From positions 62,001-126,000 of the forward strand of contig NZ_CANMZV010000007.1 of assembly GCF_947502415.1 (NCBI RefSeq): 64,000 nucleotides of DNA. The letters are read 5' to 3'. The notes beneath the pieces are model-generated. The model saw only the letters and a list, made by a program, of their open reading frames with translations. It did not search any database and had not been told where the DNA came from. The position numbers were made by a program, and so were the translations under genes. Below, one piece after another: positions 26,346-35,568 of this stretch. Each line of letters opens with the position of its first letter. Position 1 is the stretch's first letter. Source of the DNA: an uncultured Photobacterium sp. Its GTDB lineage: Bacteria > Pseudomonadota > Gammaproteobacteria > Enterobacterales > Vibrionaceae.

Positions 26346-27593
26346 GTGGATATGGTTTTCGATTACATCATTATCGGCGGCGGGATAGTCGGTGTGTCGA
26401 CTGCGTGGCAATTGCAGCAACGCCATCCGGACAAAAAGGTATTGCTACTGGAGAAGGAAGCTGGTTTATCCCGCCACCAAACCGGCCACAACAGTGGGGT
26501 GATCCATGCTGGGGTATATTACGAACCGGGAAGTCTGAAAGCCGAATTTTGCAAGGCCGGCGTTGAAGCAACTATTCGGTTTTGTGCTAGATACAAAATT
26601 CCGGTTGAGAACTGCGGCAAGTTGCTTGTGGCGACAAATGCCGTTGAGTTGGAACGGATGCAGGCGCTTTATCAGCGTTGCGGCCAGAATGACATCGAGA
26701 TTGAGCTGTTTGATCAGGCGGCACTCAAGAAGGAAGAACCCAATATAACCGGCTTGGGTGCGATTTTGGTAAAGGCAACCAGTATTGTCGACTACCGCCG
26801 GGTGACCGAGAAAATGGCGGAGGAGTTTGTTGAACTGGGTGGCAAGATGATGCTCAGTACTATGGTAGAAGCTTTGGATGAAAATGATGACGCAATCACG
26901 GTAAGTTGTAAGCAACAAGGGCGGACATTGTCGTTATCTTGCCGTTTCCTGATTGCCTGCACGGGATTGATGGCTGACAGGGTGACCCGGATGTTGGGCA
27001 TTGATACTAATTTTCAAATCATTCCTTACCGTGGCGAGTATTATCGCTTGCCGGAAAAGTACAACCGTATTGTCAATCACCTAATCTATCCGATCCCGGA
27101 TCCTGATTTGCCGTTTCTTGGTGTTCATTTAACCCGGATGATAGACGGCTCGGTTACCGTTGGCCCGAATGCGGTTCAAGGATGGAAACGTGAAGGTTAT
27201 GGAAGGCTCAATATGAGTTTGACAGACATCCGGGAGATGCTTGCCTTCAGCGGTTTCTGGAAGTTAGTCCGAAAGCACTTGAAGACTGGATTGGTCGAAA
27301 TGAAAAACTCCTGGTGGAAGCTGGGATATCTCAAGTTAGTTAATAAATACTGTCCGCAAATTACAGTCAGTGATTTGCTGCCCTATCCGGTTGGAATTCG
27401 GGCTCAGGCGGTATTAAAAGATGGCACCTTGGTTCATGACTTTCTGTTTGCTGAAAGCCCGCGTAGCTTGCATGTTTGTAATGCCCCTTCTCCAGCCGCG
27501 ACCTCCGCGATCCCTATTGGTGAGTATATTTGTAATAAGGTTGAAGAAAAGCAGCGGTTTGATCAAACCAAAGAAGATATAGCAGTGTTGTGA
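26346..27593 (+). CDS. lhgO: L-2-hydroxyglutarate oxidase/dehydrogenase
   Basis: FAD enzyme that oxidises L-2-hydroxyglutarate to 2-oxoglutarate and feeds electrons to the membrane quinone pool. It has 415 residues. N-terminal FAD-binding dinucleotide motif IIIGGGIVGVSTAWQLQ, then the family signature RHQTGHNSGVIHAGVYYEPG, and the C-terminal segment VGIRAQAVLKDGTLVHDF. The GTG at 26346 is preferred over the ATG two codons later because AAGGAG ends ten bases before it. It is a single gene; the usual E. coli partners (csiD, gabDTP) are absent. Confidence 0.93.
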   Translation: MDMVFDYIIIGGGIVGVSTAWQLQQRHPDKKVLLLEKEAGLSRHQTGHNSGVIHAGVYYEPGSLKAEFCKAGVEATIRFCARYKIPVENCGKLLVATNAVELERMQALYQRCGQNDIEIELFDQAALKKEEPNITGLGAILVKATSIVDYRRVTEKMAEEFVELGGKMMLSTMVEALDENDDAITVSCKQQGRTLSLSCRFLIACTGLMADRVTRMLGIDTNFQIIPYRGEYYRLPEKYNRIVNHLIYPIPDPDLPFLGVHLTRMIDGSVTVGPNAVQGWKREGYGRLNMSLTDIREMLAFSGFWKLVRKHLKTGLVEMKNSWWKLGYLKLVNKYCPQITVSDLLPYPVGIRAQAVLKDGTLVHDFLFAESPRSLHVCNAPSPAATSAIPIGEYICNKVEEKQRFDQTKEDIAVL

Positions 27594-27681
27594 AGATGAA
27601 TTGCTGTCGTACTGGAGCGCCGGGCAAGCCTGAGTCATAATGGCCAACTTAACAGTAGGATGTGTATTTAGAGGGAACAAA

Positions 27682-28020
27682 ATGAATAAGCTTGTTTGTG
27701 CGGTACTTTTAGCTGTCAGTTTTGCCGCTCACTCTGCTAGCTGGAGCTGGTCCTCTTCTGGTAACAGTTGTGCAGTCTCTTCTAATGGTTCAACTACTTC
27801 ATTTTCTAAGACTGAAAATGGTCAGAGTTCTGCTATCTGTGGGTTTACCGGTTCGGAAGGTTCAATCAGCCTCGGTAATGACAAGGTTGAATTGAGTGAC
27901 GGTGTTCTGAAATGGAATGATAAAGCTTTGCCGGAAAATTATGACAGTGTTGAAGTACAGCTACGTAATTCCGGTGATACAGTCACTCTGTGGATTGACG
28001 GTAAAGAAGTTGCGCTTTAA
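27682..28020 (+). CDS. Small exported hypothetical protein (112 aa)
   Basis: Signal peptide MNKLVCAVLLAVSFAAHSA with good cleavage after HSA. The mature part is rich in Ser, Gly and Thr (SWSWSSSGNSCAVSSNGSTT) and probably beta. Two cysteines (NSCAV, AICGF) could form a disulfide. The ATG at 27682 has GAGGGAAC upstream and starts the signal peptide, so a longer reading is rejected. No family recognised. Confidence 0.75.
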   Translation: MNKLVCAVLLAVSFAAHSASWSWSSSGNSCAVSSNGSTTSFSKTENGQSSAICGFTGSEGSISLGNDKVELSDGVLKWNDKALPENYDSVEVQLRNSGDTVTLWIDGKEVAL

Positions 28021-28096
28021 GCCAAGCACGATTTCGATTTACAGTGTTAATTGTTTATTGAAGCCAGTTCTCAATAAAAAATTATCAGGAGAAAAC

Positions 28097-28513
28097 GTGA
28101 AACAATCTCTGTTTCAAATTGCACTTGTCGTAAAAGATTACGATGAAGCCATCGATTTTTATACAAATAAACTTAAGTTCGAATTAATTGAAGATACTTA
28201 TCAGCCGGAGCAGGATAAGCGTTGGGTGGTAGTGTCACCTCCGGGATCTGATGGGGCCGCGGTTTTGTTGGTCAGGGCGTCGAAACCGGAGCAGGAAGCA
28301 TTTATCGGCAATCAAGCAGGAGGCCGGGTGTTTTTGTTCCTGCGTACCGATGATTTCTGGCGTGATTACCACAGGATGAAAGACGTAGGTATTCGGTTTG
28401 TGCGTGAACCTCTGCAGCAGGATTACGGAACTGTAGCGGTATTTGCTGATCTTTATGGCAACTTGTGGGATTTGTTGGAGTTAGATCCAAGTCATCCTAT
28501 GGCAGGGCGCTAA
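28097..28513 (+). CDS. VOC-family (glyoxalase/bleomycin-resistance fold) protein
   Basis: Metal-dependent VOC fold, 138 residues. The start is GTG with AGGAG upstream, reading KQSLFQIALVVKDYDEAIDF, the standard VOC beginning. The C-terminal half ends with VAVFADLYGNLWDLLE, which supplies the usual last metal ligand (Glu). The N-terminal His of classical glyoxalase I is replaced (Q-I-A-L-V-V), as in many VOC proteins of unknown reaction. It lies 76 bp after the small exported gene and may be cotranscribed. Confidence 0.85.
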   Translation: MKQSLFQIALVVKDYDEAIDFYTNKLKFELIEDTYQPEQDKRWVVVSPPGSDGAAVLLVRASKPEQEAFIGNQAGGRVFLFLRTDDFWRDYHRMKDVGIRFVREPLQQDYGTVAVFADLYGNLWDLLELDPSHPMAGR

Positions 28514-28540
28514 GCCGTCTTCTTTCTAGTGATGAGAGTA

Positions 28541-28557
28541 TGATCATTGTTTTCATC
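28541..28557 (+). repeat. Isolated RctB-iteron-like site
   Basis: ATGATCATTGTTTTCATC-type sequence with the core at 28541-28546. It differs from origin iteron 2684-2700 by one inserted T in the tail. It lies in the 139 bp intergenic region before the DUF4336 gene. Confidence 0.3.
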
Positions 28558-28652
28558 AAGCTTCCATAGCAATCTGTGATCCAGAGTACATGCGAAAGCG
28601 CAGGGCTCTGGCAATATAATCGAATAGATTCAGGTAGCTAACGAGGCTGAGT

Positions 28653-29345
28653 ATGCGAAAAATCGGTGACGATCTTTGGGTACATGATGATTCGATGAAG
28701 ATGGTGGGCACCCGGTTGGGATTGCGGATGACGGTCGCAAAACTGACAGGTGGTGGAGTGTGGGTTCACTCTCCAACAGCGATATCTCCTGAGTTAAGAC
28801 GCGAGATAGATGAGATCGGTACTGTTGAGTGCATCGTCGCGGCCAGTAATGCTCATAACCTATGGTTGCAAGACTGGTGCGAAGCCTATCCTGATGCGGA
28901 TGTTTACGTTAGCGCCGGGATCCCGAGAAAGGTGCCATTGTCGAAATACCATATTTTGCAGCGGGGGATGGAAAATCCTTGGGAGGCAGATTTTGACTGG
29001 GAAACCATGCCTTCGGTACCGATGTTCAATGAAACTGTCTTCTTGCATAAAAAGACCAGCTCTGTGATTGTCACTGATCTGATTCAGAACTATTCTGATG
29101 AATTGCCGTCAGGTTTTGCCGGTGTAATGACCAAGTACGTTTTCCAGCCCATCGGCTTTAAGGGGACCTGTATTGCGCCGCCGCTTCGGATCGGATACAT
29201 GATCAAGGACAAGCCGATGTTCACCAATTTCATTCGTCATGTTCAGGAGTGGGATTTTGAGCGTATTATCGTGACCCACGGTGACATTATTGAGGATAAC
29301 GCAAAGTCAGTGTTTACTGATTTGTGTACCCGCTTCCTGAAGTAA
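28653..29345 (+). CDS. DUF4336 protein
   Basis: 230 residues with a metallo-beta-lactamase-like layout. It starts MRKIGDDLWVHDDSMKMVGT, and includes the central VECIVAASNAHNLWLQDWCE, where the HxHxDH motif of true MBL enzymes is replaced by a single NAHN. The C-terminal RIIVTHGDIIEDNAKSVF is typical of DUF4336. Enzymatic function is unknown. It is cytoplasmic, with no signal peptide. It is a single gene, ended by the hairpin at 29376. Confidence 0.85.
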   Translation: MRKIGDDLWVHDDSMKMVGTRLGLRMTVAKLTGGGVWVHSPTAISPELRREIDEIGTVECIVAASNAHNLWLQDWCEAYPDADVYVSAGIPRKVPLSKYHILQRGMENPWEADFDWETMPSVPMFNETVFLHKKTSSVIVTDLIQNYSDELPSGFAGVMTKYVFQPIGFKGTCIAPPLRIGYMIKDKPMFTNFIRHVQEWDFERIIVTHGDIIEDNAKSVFTDLCTRFLK

Positions 29346-29375
29346 TATTTATGCTGATTGGTCGTCTATATTGCG

Positions 29376-29403
29376 CAAGAGCAATCGTATCTGATTGCTC
29401 TTG
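29376..29403. terminator. Bidirectional-looking hairpin between convergent genes
   Basis: CAAGAGCAATC / GATTGCTCTTG, perfect 11 bp stem with a six-base loop. It abuts the stop of the minus-strand gene. No long T-run on either side. Confidence 0.65.
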
Positions 29404-29937
29404 CTAGTTTCCCCCACCCTCTTTTATATCGCTCGTTTTTTTGCCCTCTGGTTGTTTGCGGGTTAGCTGGATCACAACGTGCTCTTTTCCTCTGAGGTTC
29501 ATTGTAAATAGATACCCTTTTTTTATTCGCTGTACGGCAACGTGTAGTGGGTGAGTATTTGTGGCGGCAAATTCAAGTTGATCAGTTCCTGCTTTGATTG
29601 CTGGGAGATTGACTGGTGTCAGGTTGTCAGCAACGGTGGATAAAAAGCGGAGTCGGCTATTCTCACCGTCGAGGAAAAAATACCAGTGATGATTCGAGAT
29701 GTTCAGATCAGCAATGCCATATAGAGTGTCGTCTTTAAGGCGTTTGAAACAGACCGGGTAGGCCATGGGGCCACGGGGTGTTTTAACTGCTTCTCCTTGC
29801 CAGCAGCCTATCAGCGGAAGTAACAGTTTTTCGACTTGGCTTTGGGTTTTTTCGCTGTCAGAAAGCGTAAAAAGGAGCAAGGTTGCCAGAAAGATCATGA
29901 TTAATGGTTTGGTACGCTTTGATATCAGCTCGGTCAT
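29404..29937 (-). CDS. Membrane-anchored hypothetical protein (177 aa)
   Basis: An N-terminal hydrophobic helix (LIMIFLATLLLFTLS) is followed by a soluble domain starting LLPLIGCWQGEAVKTPRG and ending in beta-rich sequence (GYLFTMNLRGKEHVVIQLTR). The GxWxGE-like opening recalls lipocalin/nitrobindin-like beta barrels, but this is only a resemblance. No clear RBS at the assigned start; an internal ATG at 29898 is possible. A charged C-terminal tail follows. Confidence 0.65.
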   Translation of the reverse strand: MTELISKRTKPLIMIFLATLLLFTLSDSEKTQSQVEKLLLPLIGCWQGEAVKTPRGPMAYPVCFKRLKDDTLYGIADLNISNHHWYFFLDGENSRLRFLSTVADNLTPVNLPAIKAGTDQLEFAATNTHPLHVAVQRIKKGYLFTMNLRGKEHVVIQLTRKQPEGKKTSDIKEGGGN

Positions 29938-30271
29938 GATAAGTGACGGTTTCAGTACATGGATGTAGGTTAATAGAGTTCTTCAATTACAGGTGTAGAT
30001 AACGGTAAGGTCAAGTTCTACCTCATGGCTATTGATCTCCATAGATTCGGTTGCTATTGCGCCGTGGCAGGCTGAGCCTTAGTAGTCGTCGAAAAGTGTG
30101 CAGTCTATATAACGAGATTATCAGACTAACAGTGAATTTGATTTGTTATGGCTGCTCGCATCGCGTCAGGATGAAGTGAATTTTAATAACTTACTGAAAC
30201 AGCTTAATATAATGACAATTATTGGCTTGTTGGCTAACAGTGGCCGGCGTTAATTATCAGGTTGTAAGGCT
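29938..30271. other. Intergenic region between divergent genes
   Basis: 334 bp, AT-rich; it presumably holds the promoters of both flanking genes. No convincing -35/-10 pair or RNA gene seen. Confidence 0.4.
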
Positions 30272-31204
30272 TTGAATCACTTCGACTATAACTTACTTAA
30301 AGTACTGGAAGTTTTACTGGAAGAGCTAAGTGTGACTGCGGCTGCATCGCGGTTGCACCTCAGCCAGTCGGCAGTCAGTAAACAGCTGGCAAAACTGCGG
30401 GAAACCTTTGACGATCCTTTGTTTGAGCGTACTGCGCATGGTCTGCGACCGACGCCGAGAGCCAGGCAGCTGGCTCCGGATCTACATCAGATATTACAGA
30501 GGTTGGAACAATTTACTCGCCCGGAGGCTTTTGAGCCGATACAGAGCTCCCGTGAGTTCAGGATCCATTTGGTAGAAACGGCTTATTCGCTGACTTATCC
30601 TTTTTTTATGCCCTCTATGCTCAGTCAGGCGCCTCATGTCAGCCTGAACAGTCAGACCTGGAATCATGAAAGCAAAGAGAAGCTGCTCAAGTGCGAAATT
30701 GACATGGCGATATGCAGCCGTGAGTGGGATGAGCGTTCGCCATTGCACGTCAAAAACATTCCTCAGGAGCTGAATTATGTCGAACTGGTGCGTGACTATC
30801 CGGTTTGTATGTTCAGAAAAGACCATCCTTTGCTACAGGAAGAGTGGAATCGGGCAACATTCCTGAAATACCGGCACCTTCAGGTGACATTCGGCGGGAT
30901 CGACAGGTGGCTGCTTGATGAAGTGCTGGCTCTTGATGGATTATGCCGTGATATCGCGGTTAACATGACTGATTTTTATAGTGCCATGAGTCTTTGTGAG
31001 CAATGTGATCTTATCCTCTGTGCTCCGGCTCGTTATGCGGCAAAAATGGCAAAGCATTTTGAACTGATCACTCGTGACGTACCGGTGGATGTTGTTCCTG
31101 GCAACTATGTACTGCTCTGGCACAGCCATTTTGAACATGATCCCGGCCATTGCTGGTTACGTGAACTCATTATCGGTAATGTGAACGGTGAAGTTCGCAG
31201 CTAA
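30272..31204 (+). CDS. LysR-family transcriptional regulator
   Basis: 310 residues: winged helix at 1-65 (NHFDYNLLKVLEVLLEELSVTAAASRLHLSQSAVSKQLAKLR), linker helix, then the LysR effector domain. The N-terminus resembles the NahR/LeuO-like subgroup (long FERTAHGLRPTPRA). It starts with TTG at 30272 and AAGG a few bases upstream. It precedes the ABC-GH4 operon on the same strand but is separated by a terminator, so it probably acts as a local regulator rather than as an operon member. Confidence 0.88.
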   Translation: MNHFDYNLLKVLEVLLEELSVTAAASRLHLSQSAVSKQLAKLRETFDDPLFERTAHGLRPTPRARQLAPDLHQILQRLEQFTRPEAFEPIQSSREFRIHLVETAYSLTYPFFMPSMLSQAPHVSLNSQTWNHESKEKLLKCEIDMAICSREWDERSPLHVKNIPQELNYVELVRDYPVCMFRKDHPLLQEEWNRATFLKYRHLQVTFGGIDRWLLDEVLALDGLCRDIAVNMTDFYSAMSLCEQCDLILCAPARYAAKMAKHFELITRDVPVDVVPGNYVLLWHSHFEHDPGHCWLRELIIGNVNGEVRS

Positions 31205-31260
31205 TTTATTACTGGTAAATAGCTATATCGCACTGAAAATATTTAACTTCATTTGTATTT

Positions 31261-31295
31261 AAGCCCGTTCCAAACGATGGAACGGGCTTTTTTTG
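31261..31295 (+). terminator. Rho-independent terminator of the LysR gene
   Basis: AAGCCCGTTCC, loop AAACGAT, GGAACGGGCTT, then TTTTT. A perfect 11 bp stem. Confidence 0.93.
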
Positions 31296-31438
31296 TCTGA
31301 CATTTGCGAGCAAGATCATATTTTCATGACTCCCCATTTATCAAATACTCAAAAACCAAACTTTATTTTGATTTTAAAGGGCCAACCGTGGATTATCATG
31401 CGCAATTAGTATTTATGCCAGTTAGGAGTATCAGTGTA

Positions 31439-32452
31439 ATGAATCTTGGTAGTGTTTTAACTCGTCGAAAACGGAACTCGGCTTGTGCCTTGTTATTGTC
31501 TGCTTTTGCGACACTGGGGATGTCGGATGCAATGGCCGCTCAGTCCGGTAAAGACATGTCGGTATGGTTTGATGTCGGAGGGCCTGTTGGCGGTCCTTAT
31601 GCGACCGTGGTGCAGAACGGGGCTAGCCAGGCGGCAGAAGATCTCGGGGTTGATTTGCGAGTTATGTATTCTGATTGGCAACCGCAAAAGATGATCGAGA
31701 ACTTTAAGCAGGCACTGGCGGCTAAGCCGACCGGGATTGTGGTGATGGGCCATCCAGGGGACAGTGCTTATTCCCCGCTGGTGGACGAAGCATTCAGTAA
31801 AGGTATTCAGGTTACGTCGGTGGATACGGCATTGCCGGCTGTAATGAACAAGGACCAGAGTGCCGGCTTTGGTTATGTCGGTGTCAGTAATGCTGCTCGC
31901 GGTATTTCTCTTGCCAATGAGGCGTTGCGCCGGGGCAAGTTCAAGTCGGGTGAACGTGCCATGGTTTGGGGTATCAAAGATATCGCTGAGCGCAGTGATT
32001 CAACCCGAGGGTTGATCTCGACGTTGGAAAAAACGGGTATTAAGGTCGATTTTCTGCAGATTTCACCTGAAACCGATAAAGATCCGTCACTAGGAAGCAA
32101 TGTGATCACGGCTTACCTCGCTCGTCACCCGGATGTGAAACTGATCATGGTCGATCATGGTGCGCTGACTGCGCAGATGGGAAACTTCCTGCGTAATGCC
32201 GGCGTGCGTCCACAGGAGCTGTACGTGGCTGGTTTCAGTTTGTCGCCAGCGACTGCGGATGCGATCAAAACCGGTTACGTCCAGTTAGTTGCTGACAGCC
32301 AGCCATACCTGATGGGATACCTGTCAGTGGTTCAGGTTGTGCTGAGTAAGCGGTACGGATTCTCCGGCCTGGATATCAATACCGGCGCCGGGTTTGTCAG
32401 TCGTGACAATATTAACTTTATTGCCCCGCTGGCAGCAAAAGGCATCCGATAA
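31439..32452 (+). CDS. Sugar ABC transporter substrate-binding protein
   Basis: Periplasmic ribose/galactose-type binding protein (Peripla_BP_4), 337 residues. Signal peptide with a charged start (NLGSVLTRRKRNSACALLL) and cleavage after DAMAA. The mature fold begins MSVWFDVGGPVGGPYATVVQ, with IVVMGHPGDSAYSPLVDEA and VDTALPAVMNKDQ matching the sugar-binding cleft region. ATG 31439 is chosen over upstream readings because it starts the signal peptide and has AGGAG. First gene of the four-gene sugar operon; its stop overlaps the ATPase start. Confidence 0.9.
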   Translation: MNLGSVLTRRKRNSACALLLSAFATLGMSDAMAAQSGKDMSVWFDVGGPVGGPYATVVQNGASQAAEDLGVDLRVMYSDWQPQKMIENFKQALAAKPTGIVVMGHPGDSAYSPLVDEAFSKGIQVTSVDTALPAVMNKDQSAGFGYVGVSNAARGISLANEALRRGKFKSGERAMVWGIKDIAERSDSTRGLISTLEKTGIKVDFLQISPETDKDPSLGSNVITAYLARHPDVKLIMVDHGALTAQMGNFLRNAGVRPQELYVAGFSLSPATADAIKTGYVQLVADSQPYLMGYLSVVQVVLSKRYGFSGLDINTGAGFVSRDNINFIAPLAAKGIR

Positions 32453-33210
32453 TGGATTCGCCGGTACTTGAATTGAACGGGCTGAACAAATGGTTCGGCT
32501 CGGTTCATGCGCTGAAAGATATTCACTTTTCCCTTCATTCCGGCGAAGTTTGTGCCTTGCTTGGCGATAACGGAGCAGGAAAATCAACCCTTATCAAATT
32601 GATTGCCGGGGCCGAACAAATTGATCATGGCGAATTACGCATTAGTGGTAATCAGGTGCCAGCCAGCAGGTATTCGGTACAGCAGGCTCGACGCTTAGGG
32701 ATAGAAACCGTTTATCAGTCCGGTTCCCTTGGTGAGCAGCAGAGCGTATGGCGTAACCTGTTTGTCGGGCGTCATCTCCGTAATCGTTTTGGTTTTATTG
32801 ATCATCGGGAAGAGCGCCGCTGTGCCGCCCGCTTATTGAAGACGCTCGACTTTCGCGGGGTCGGTGCCAATATCGAAGCGCCGGTCAGCCTGCTGTCGGG
32901 AGGCGAGCGTCAGGGACTGGCGATTGGCCGCGCAATGCTGTTTGATGCCCGGGTGGTGATTCTGGATGAGCCAACCACCGCGTTATCCGTCGGAGAAGTT
33001 GAAAAGGTGCTCTGCTTTGTTGAGCAGCTTCGTGAACAGGGCAGAGCTTGTTTATTGATCACCCATAATATGAACGATGCCTACCGGGTTGCCGATCGGT
33101 TTGTAGTAATGGATCGCGGCAAGATTGTGGCTCAGTACCGCAAATCCGCAATGACCCGGTCATCGTTACAGCAGGCATTGTTGGATGCTGTCGGGCAGGG
33201 GGCATTATGA
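32452..33210 (+). CDS. Sugar ABC transporter ATPase, single nucleotide-binding domain
   Basis: 252 residues with Walker A GDNGAGKST, Q-loop, signature LSGGERQGLAIGRAM, Walker B VVILDEPTTAL and H-loop LITHN. It is half the length of the usual two-domain RbsA/MglA ATPases and like the FrcA type. Start overlaps the binding-protein stop (TAATG), and its stop overlaps the permease start. Confidence 0.92.
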   Translation: MDSPVLELNGLNKWFGSVHALKDIHFSLHSGEVCALLGDNGAGKSTLIKLIAGAEQIDHGELRISGNQVPASRYSVQQARRLGIETVYQSGSLGEQQSVWRNLFVGRHLRNRFGFIDHREERRCAARLLKTLDFRGVGANIEAPVSLLSGGERQGLAIGRAMLFDARVVILDEPTTALSVGEVEKVLCFVEQLREQGRACLLITHNMNDAYRVADRFVVMDRGKIVAQYRKSAMTRSSLQQALLDAVGQGAL

Positions 33211-34190
33211 ATCATCATTTTGTCTCACGTCACCGGGTTCCGGTGCTGACAGCTCTTATCCTGGTCGCGCTATGGAGCATTTTTACTGCGTTTAGCCCGG
33301 AAACGTTTCTTCATGGTCGTATTTATATCTCCTTCATGTCGACTATTCCCTTCACTGCCATGCTGGCATTAGCCCTGACCCTGCTGGTGATAGCCCGTGA
33401 AATTGATATGAGCTTTCCGGCTGTTGTTGCTTTGGGCGGTTATCTTTTCGCTGTTACGTTTGAGTCAACCGGATCGCCTTTACTGGCGTTGGGTTGTGCG
33501 GTTGCTGCCGGTTTGGCTTGTGGGATGTTGAATGGTGTGCTGGTGGTTTTTTTTCGTATTCCGTCAATCATTGCCACCATCGGTACGCTGTTTTTCCTAG
33601 GAGGCCTGACAACCGTGCTGGCCGACGGCATTGCCCTCAGCATTCCGCAGGTGCGTGAAACCTGGCTGCACTCCGTTATGGTCGGGCGGATTGCAGACGT
33701 TATTCCGGCACAGGTGCTTTGGGCGTTGCTGATCCTAGCCTTGCTATGGTCTCTGCTTTCTCATCATGTGTTCGGCGATAACATCAACTTTATCGGTGAT
33801 AACCCGAAGGCTGCGCAGGTTATGGGCGTTCCGGTAAAAAGAACCCGTATGTTGCTGTTTATGCTCATGGGGGGAATGGCTGCGCTGGTCGGGGTGTTTG
33901 TCAGCCTGGAGATGAGCAGTTGGTGGCCGAATCAGGGACAGGGTTACATGTTGCTGGTGTTTGCCTCGGTTTTCATTGGGGGCACGTCGGTGCTCGGCGG
34001 GCGAGGCACGCTGATGGGAACGCTGTTCGGTGCATGTATTATCGGCATTCTTGAAGCGGGCATTATCAGCGCCGGTCTGGCCGGTTTCTGGACCCGGCTT
34101 ATTTACGGTATCACTATTTTGGTTTCGCTTATGGTTCACAGTATGTTGCTGAAACAGCATATGGGATCGTGGCGACGTTTGCTTTCCTGA
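33207..34190 (+). CDS. Sugar ABC transporter permease (BPD_transp_2)
   Basis: Inner-membrane subunit, 327 residues with 8-10 predicted helices, including the family segments IAREIDMSFPAVVALGGYL, PSIIATIGTLFFLGGL and GTSVLGGRGTLMGTLFGACI. Overlaps the ATPase gene by four bases (ATGA). The set is a complete ABC importer: binding protein, ATPase homodimer, permease homodimer. Confidence 0.92.
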   Translation: MNHHFVSRHRVPVLTALILVALWSIFTAFSPETFLHGRIYISFMSTIPFTAMLALALTLLVIAREIDMSFPAVVALGGYLFAVTFESTGSPLLALGCAVAAGLACGMLNGVLVVFFRIPSIIATIGTLFFLGGLTTVLADGIALSIPQVRETWLHSVMVGRIADVIPAQVLWALLILALLWSLLSHHVFGDNINFIGDNPKAAQVMGVPVKRTRMLLFMLMGGMAALVGVFVSLEMSSWWPNQGQGYMLLVFASVFIGGTSVLGGRGTLMGTLFGACIIGILEAGIISAGLAGFWTRLIYGITILVSLMVHSMLLKQHMGSWRRLLS

Positions 34191-34200
34191 GGATTTGCTT

Positions 34201-35568
34201 ATGACACAGATAACAATTGTCGGTGCTGGCAGTGTGATGTTCACTCGCCAGATAACCTCGGCGCTGCTTTCCTATCCGGCCCTTGACGGTGCTGTGCTGG
34301 TGTTGATGGATATTGACAGTCAGGTTCTCAGGCGAAGTTTTGAGCTTGTTACCCGGATGATTGAGCAGGCAGGCCTGCGTGTTCAGGTGATGATGACAAC
34401 TGATCGTCGAAAGGCACTGATGAATACTGATTTTGTGATTAATGCCATTCAGGTTGGCGGGCTGGAACCATGGCGGCTGGATATGGATATTCCGGCTAAA
34501 TACGGCGTCATTCAGGAAGTTGGGGATACGATGGGGCCGGGTGGCATATTCCGCGCCTTGCGCCATATTCCGCCAATGCTATCTATTTTGCGTGATATGG
34601 AAGCTTTGTGCCCTGATGCCCTGTTTATTAACTATGCCAACCCGTTGGCTCCGCTCACCTGGGCGGCGAAAGATTATAGTCTGGTTAAGTCTGTCGGGCT
34701 TTGTTACGGTGTGCGATATACAGTCGCGCAGCTGGCTGGTTACCTTGGCGAAGGTGACTGGGTTGAACATCCGTCCACCCCGGAACGCTGGCAACGGCTG
34801 ATGTACCATGAGGTGCCGGAACATATCGATTATGAATTTGCCGGTATCAACCACATGACCTGGATCACCAAAATGACGGCGAATGGTAAAGATCTGTTAC
34901 CTAAATTCCGTGAAATGGCAGGAAACCCCAAAGTGTACCAGGCCGATGCTGTTCGTTGTGAAGTGCTAAAATTCTTCGGTCACTGGTGTACGGAAAATCA
35001 CTGGCATTGCAGCGACTACCTGCCTTATTTCCGTAAAAATGAAGCGATGATCAATCACTTTTTGCCGCAACGCTGGAACTTACTGGCGCTTGAGGAAAAA
35101 GTACATGCAGCAGGTGAGGCTGAAATTGATGCTCAGTTGGCTGGCAGCCAGAAAATCGTGATTGCACCGAACATGCTCAATGCGCCCAAGCTGATTAATG
35201 CCATGGTCAGCGGGGAGCGAACCCGGATTAACGGTAATGTACCGAATCATCAGCCGGGAGGGTTGTTGGTTGAAAACCTGCCGGAAAATTGTGTGGTAGA
35301 GGTACCAATCCAAGTTGATGCCAGAGGCTTACAGCCTCAGCAAATAGGGCGTTTACCGATGCAGTGTGCCAGCCTGAACAAGACCAATATTGCCGTGCAG
35401 GAATTAATTGTTGAGTCAGCGCTTACTCACAACCTGGATGCGGCGCGCTATGCGTTGTCATTAGATCCGGTTACCGCTGCGGTTTGTACCCTTGAGCAGA
35501 TTGATGCCATGTTCAATGAGCTGTTTGAAGCCCAGCAGCACTGGTTGCCACAATTTAACCATTATTAA
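34201..35568 (+). CDS. Glycoside hydrolase family 4 enzyme (alpha-glucosidase/galactosidase-like)
   Basis: NAD+- and metal-dependent GH4 hydrolase, 455 residues. N-terminal NAD motif ITIVGAGSVMFTRQI, NAIQVGG, EVGDTMGPGGIFRALRHIP, then the metal-ligand Cys in GLCYGV (family members usually read CHSV or CN), the metal-ligand His in GINHMTWI, and a C-terminal domain. His after the Cys is replaced by Tyr, so substrate class is unsure. The start with GAGGA at 34201 is preferred over the TTG two codons earlier. It lies 10 bp after the permease, so it probably acts on the sugar imported by it. Confidence 0.9.
   Translation: MTQITIVGAGSVMFTRQITSALLSYPALDGAVLVLMDIDSQVLRRSFELVTRMIEQAGLRVQVMMTTDRRKALMNTDFVINAIQVGGLEPWRLDMDIPAKYGVIQEVGDTMGPGGIFRALRHIPPMLSILRDMEALCPDALFINYANPLAPLTWAAKDYSLVKSVGLCYGVRYTVAQLAGYLGEGDWVEHPSTPERWQRLMYHEVPEHIDYEFAGINHMTWITKMTANGKDLLPKFREMAGNPKVYQADAVRCEVLKFFGHWCTENHWHCSDYLPYFRKNEAMINHFLPQRWNLLALEEKVHAAGEAEIDAQLAGSQKIVIAPNMLNAPKLINAMVSGERTRINGNVPNHQPGGLLVENLPENCVVEVPIQVDARGLQPQQIGRLPMQCASLNKTNIAVQELIVESALTHNLDAARYALSLDPVTAAVCTLEQIDAMFNELFEAQQHWLPQFNHY

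Noticed and set aside
28041..28055. TTTACAGTGTTAA resembling parS2
   Set aside because: An extra T breaks the second arm; not a consensus site.
29505..29520. TTCATTGTAAA-type half site resembling parS2
   Set aside because: Only one arm fits the palindrome; it lies inside a coding sequence.
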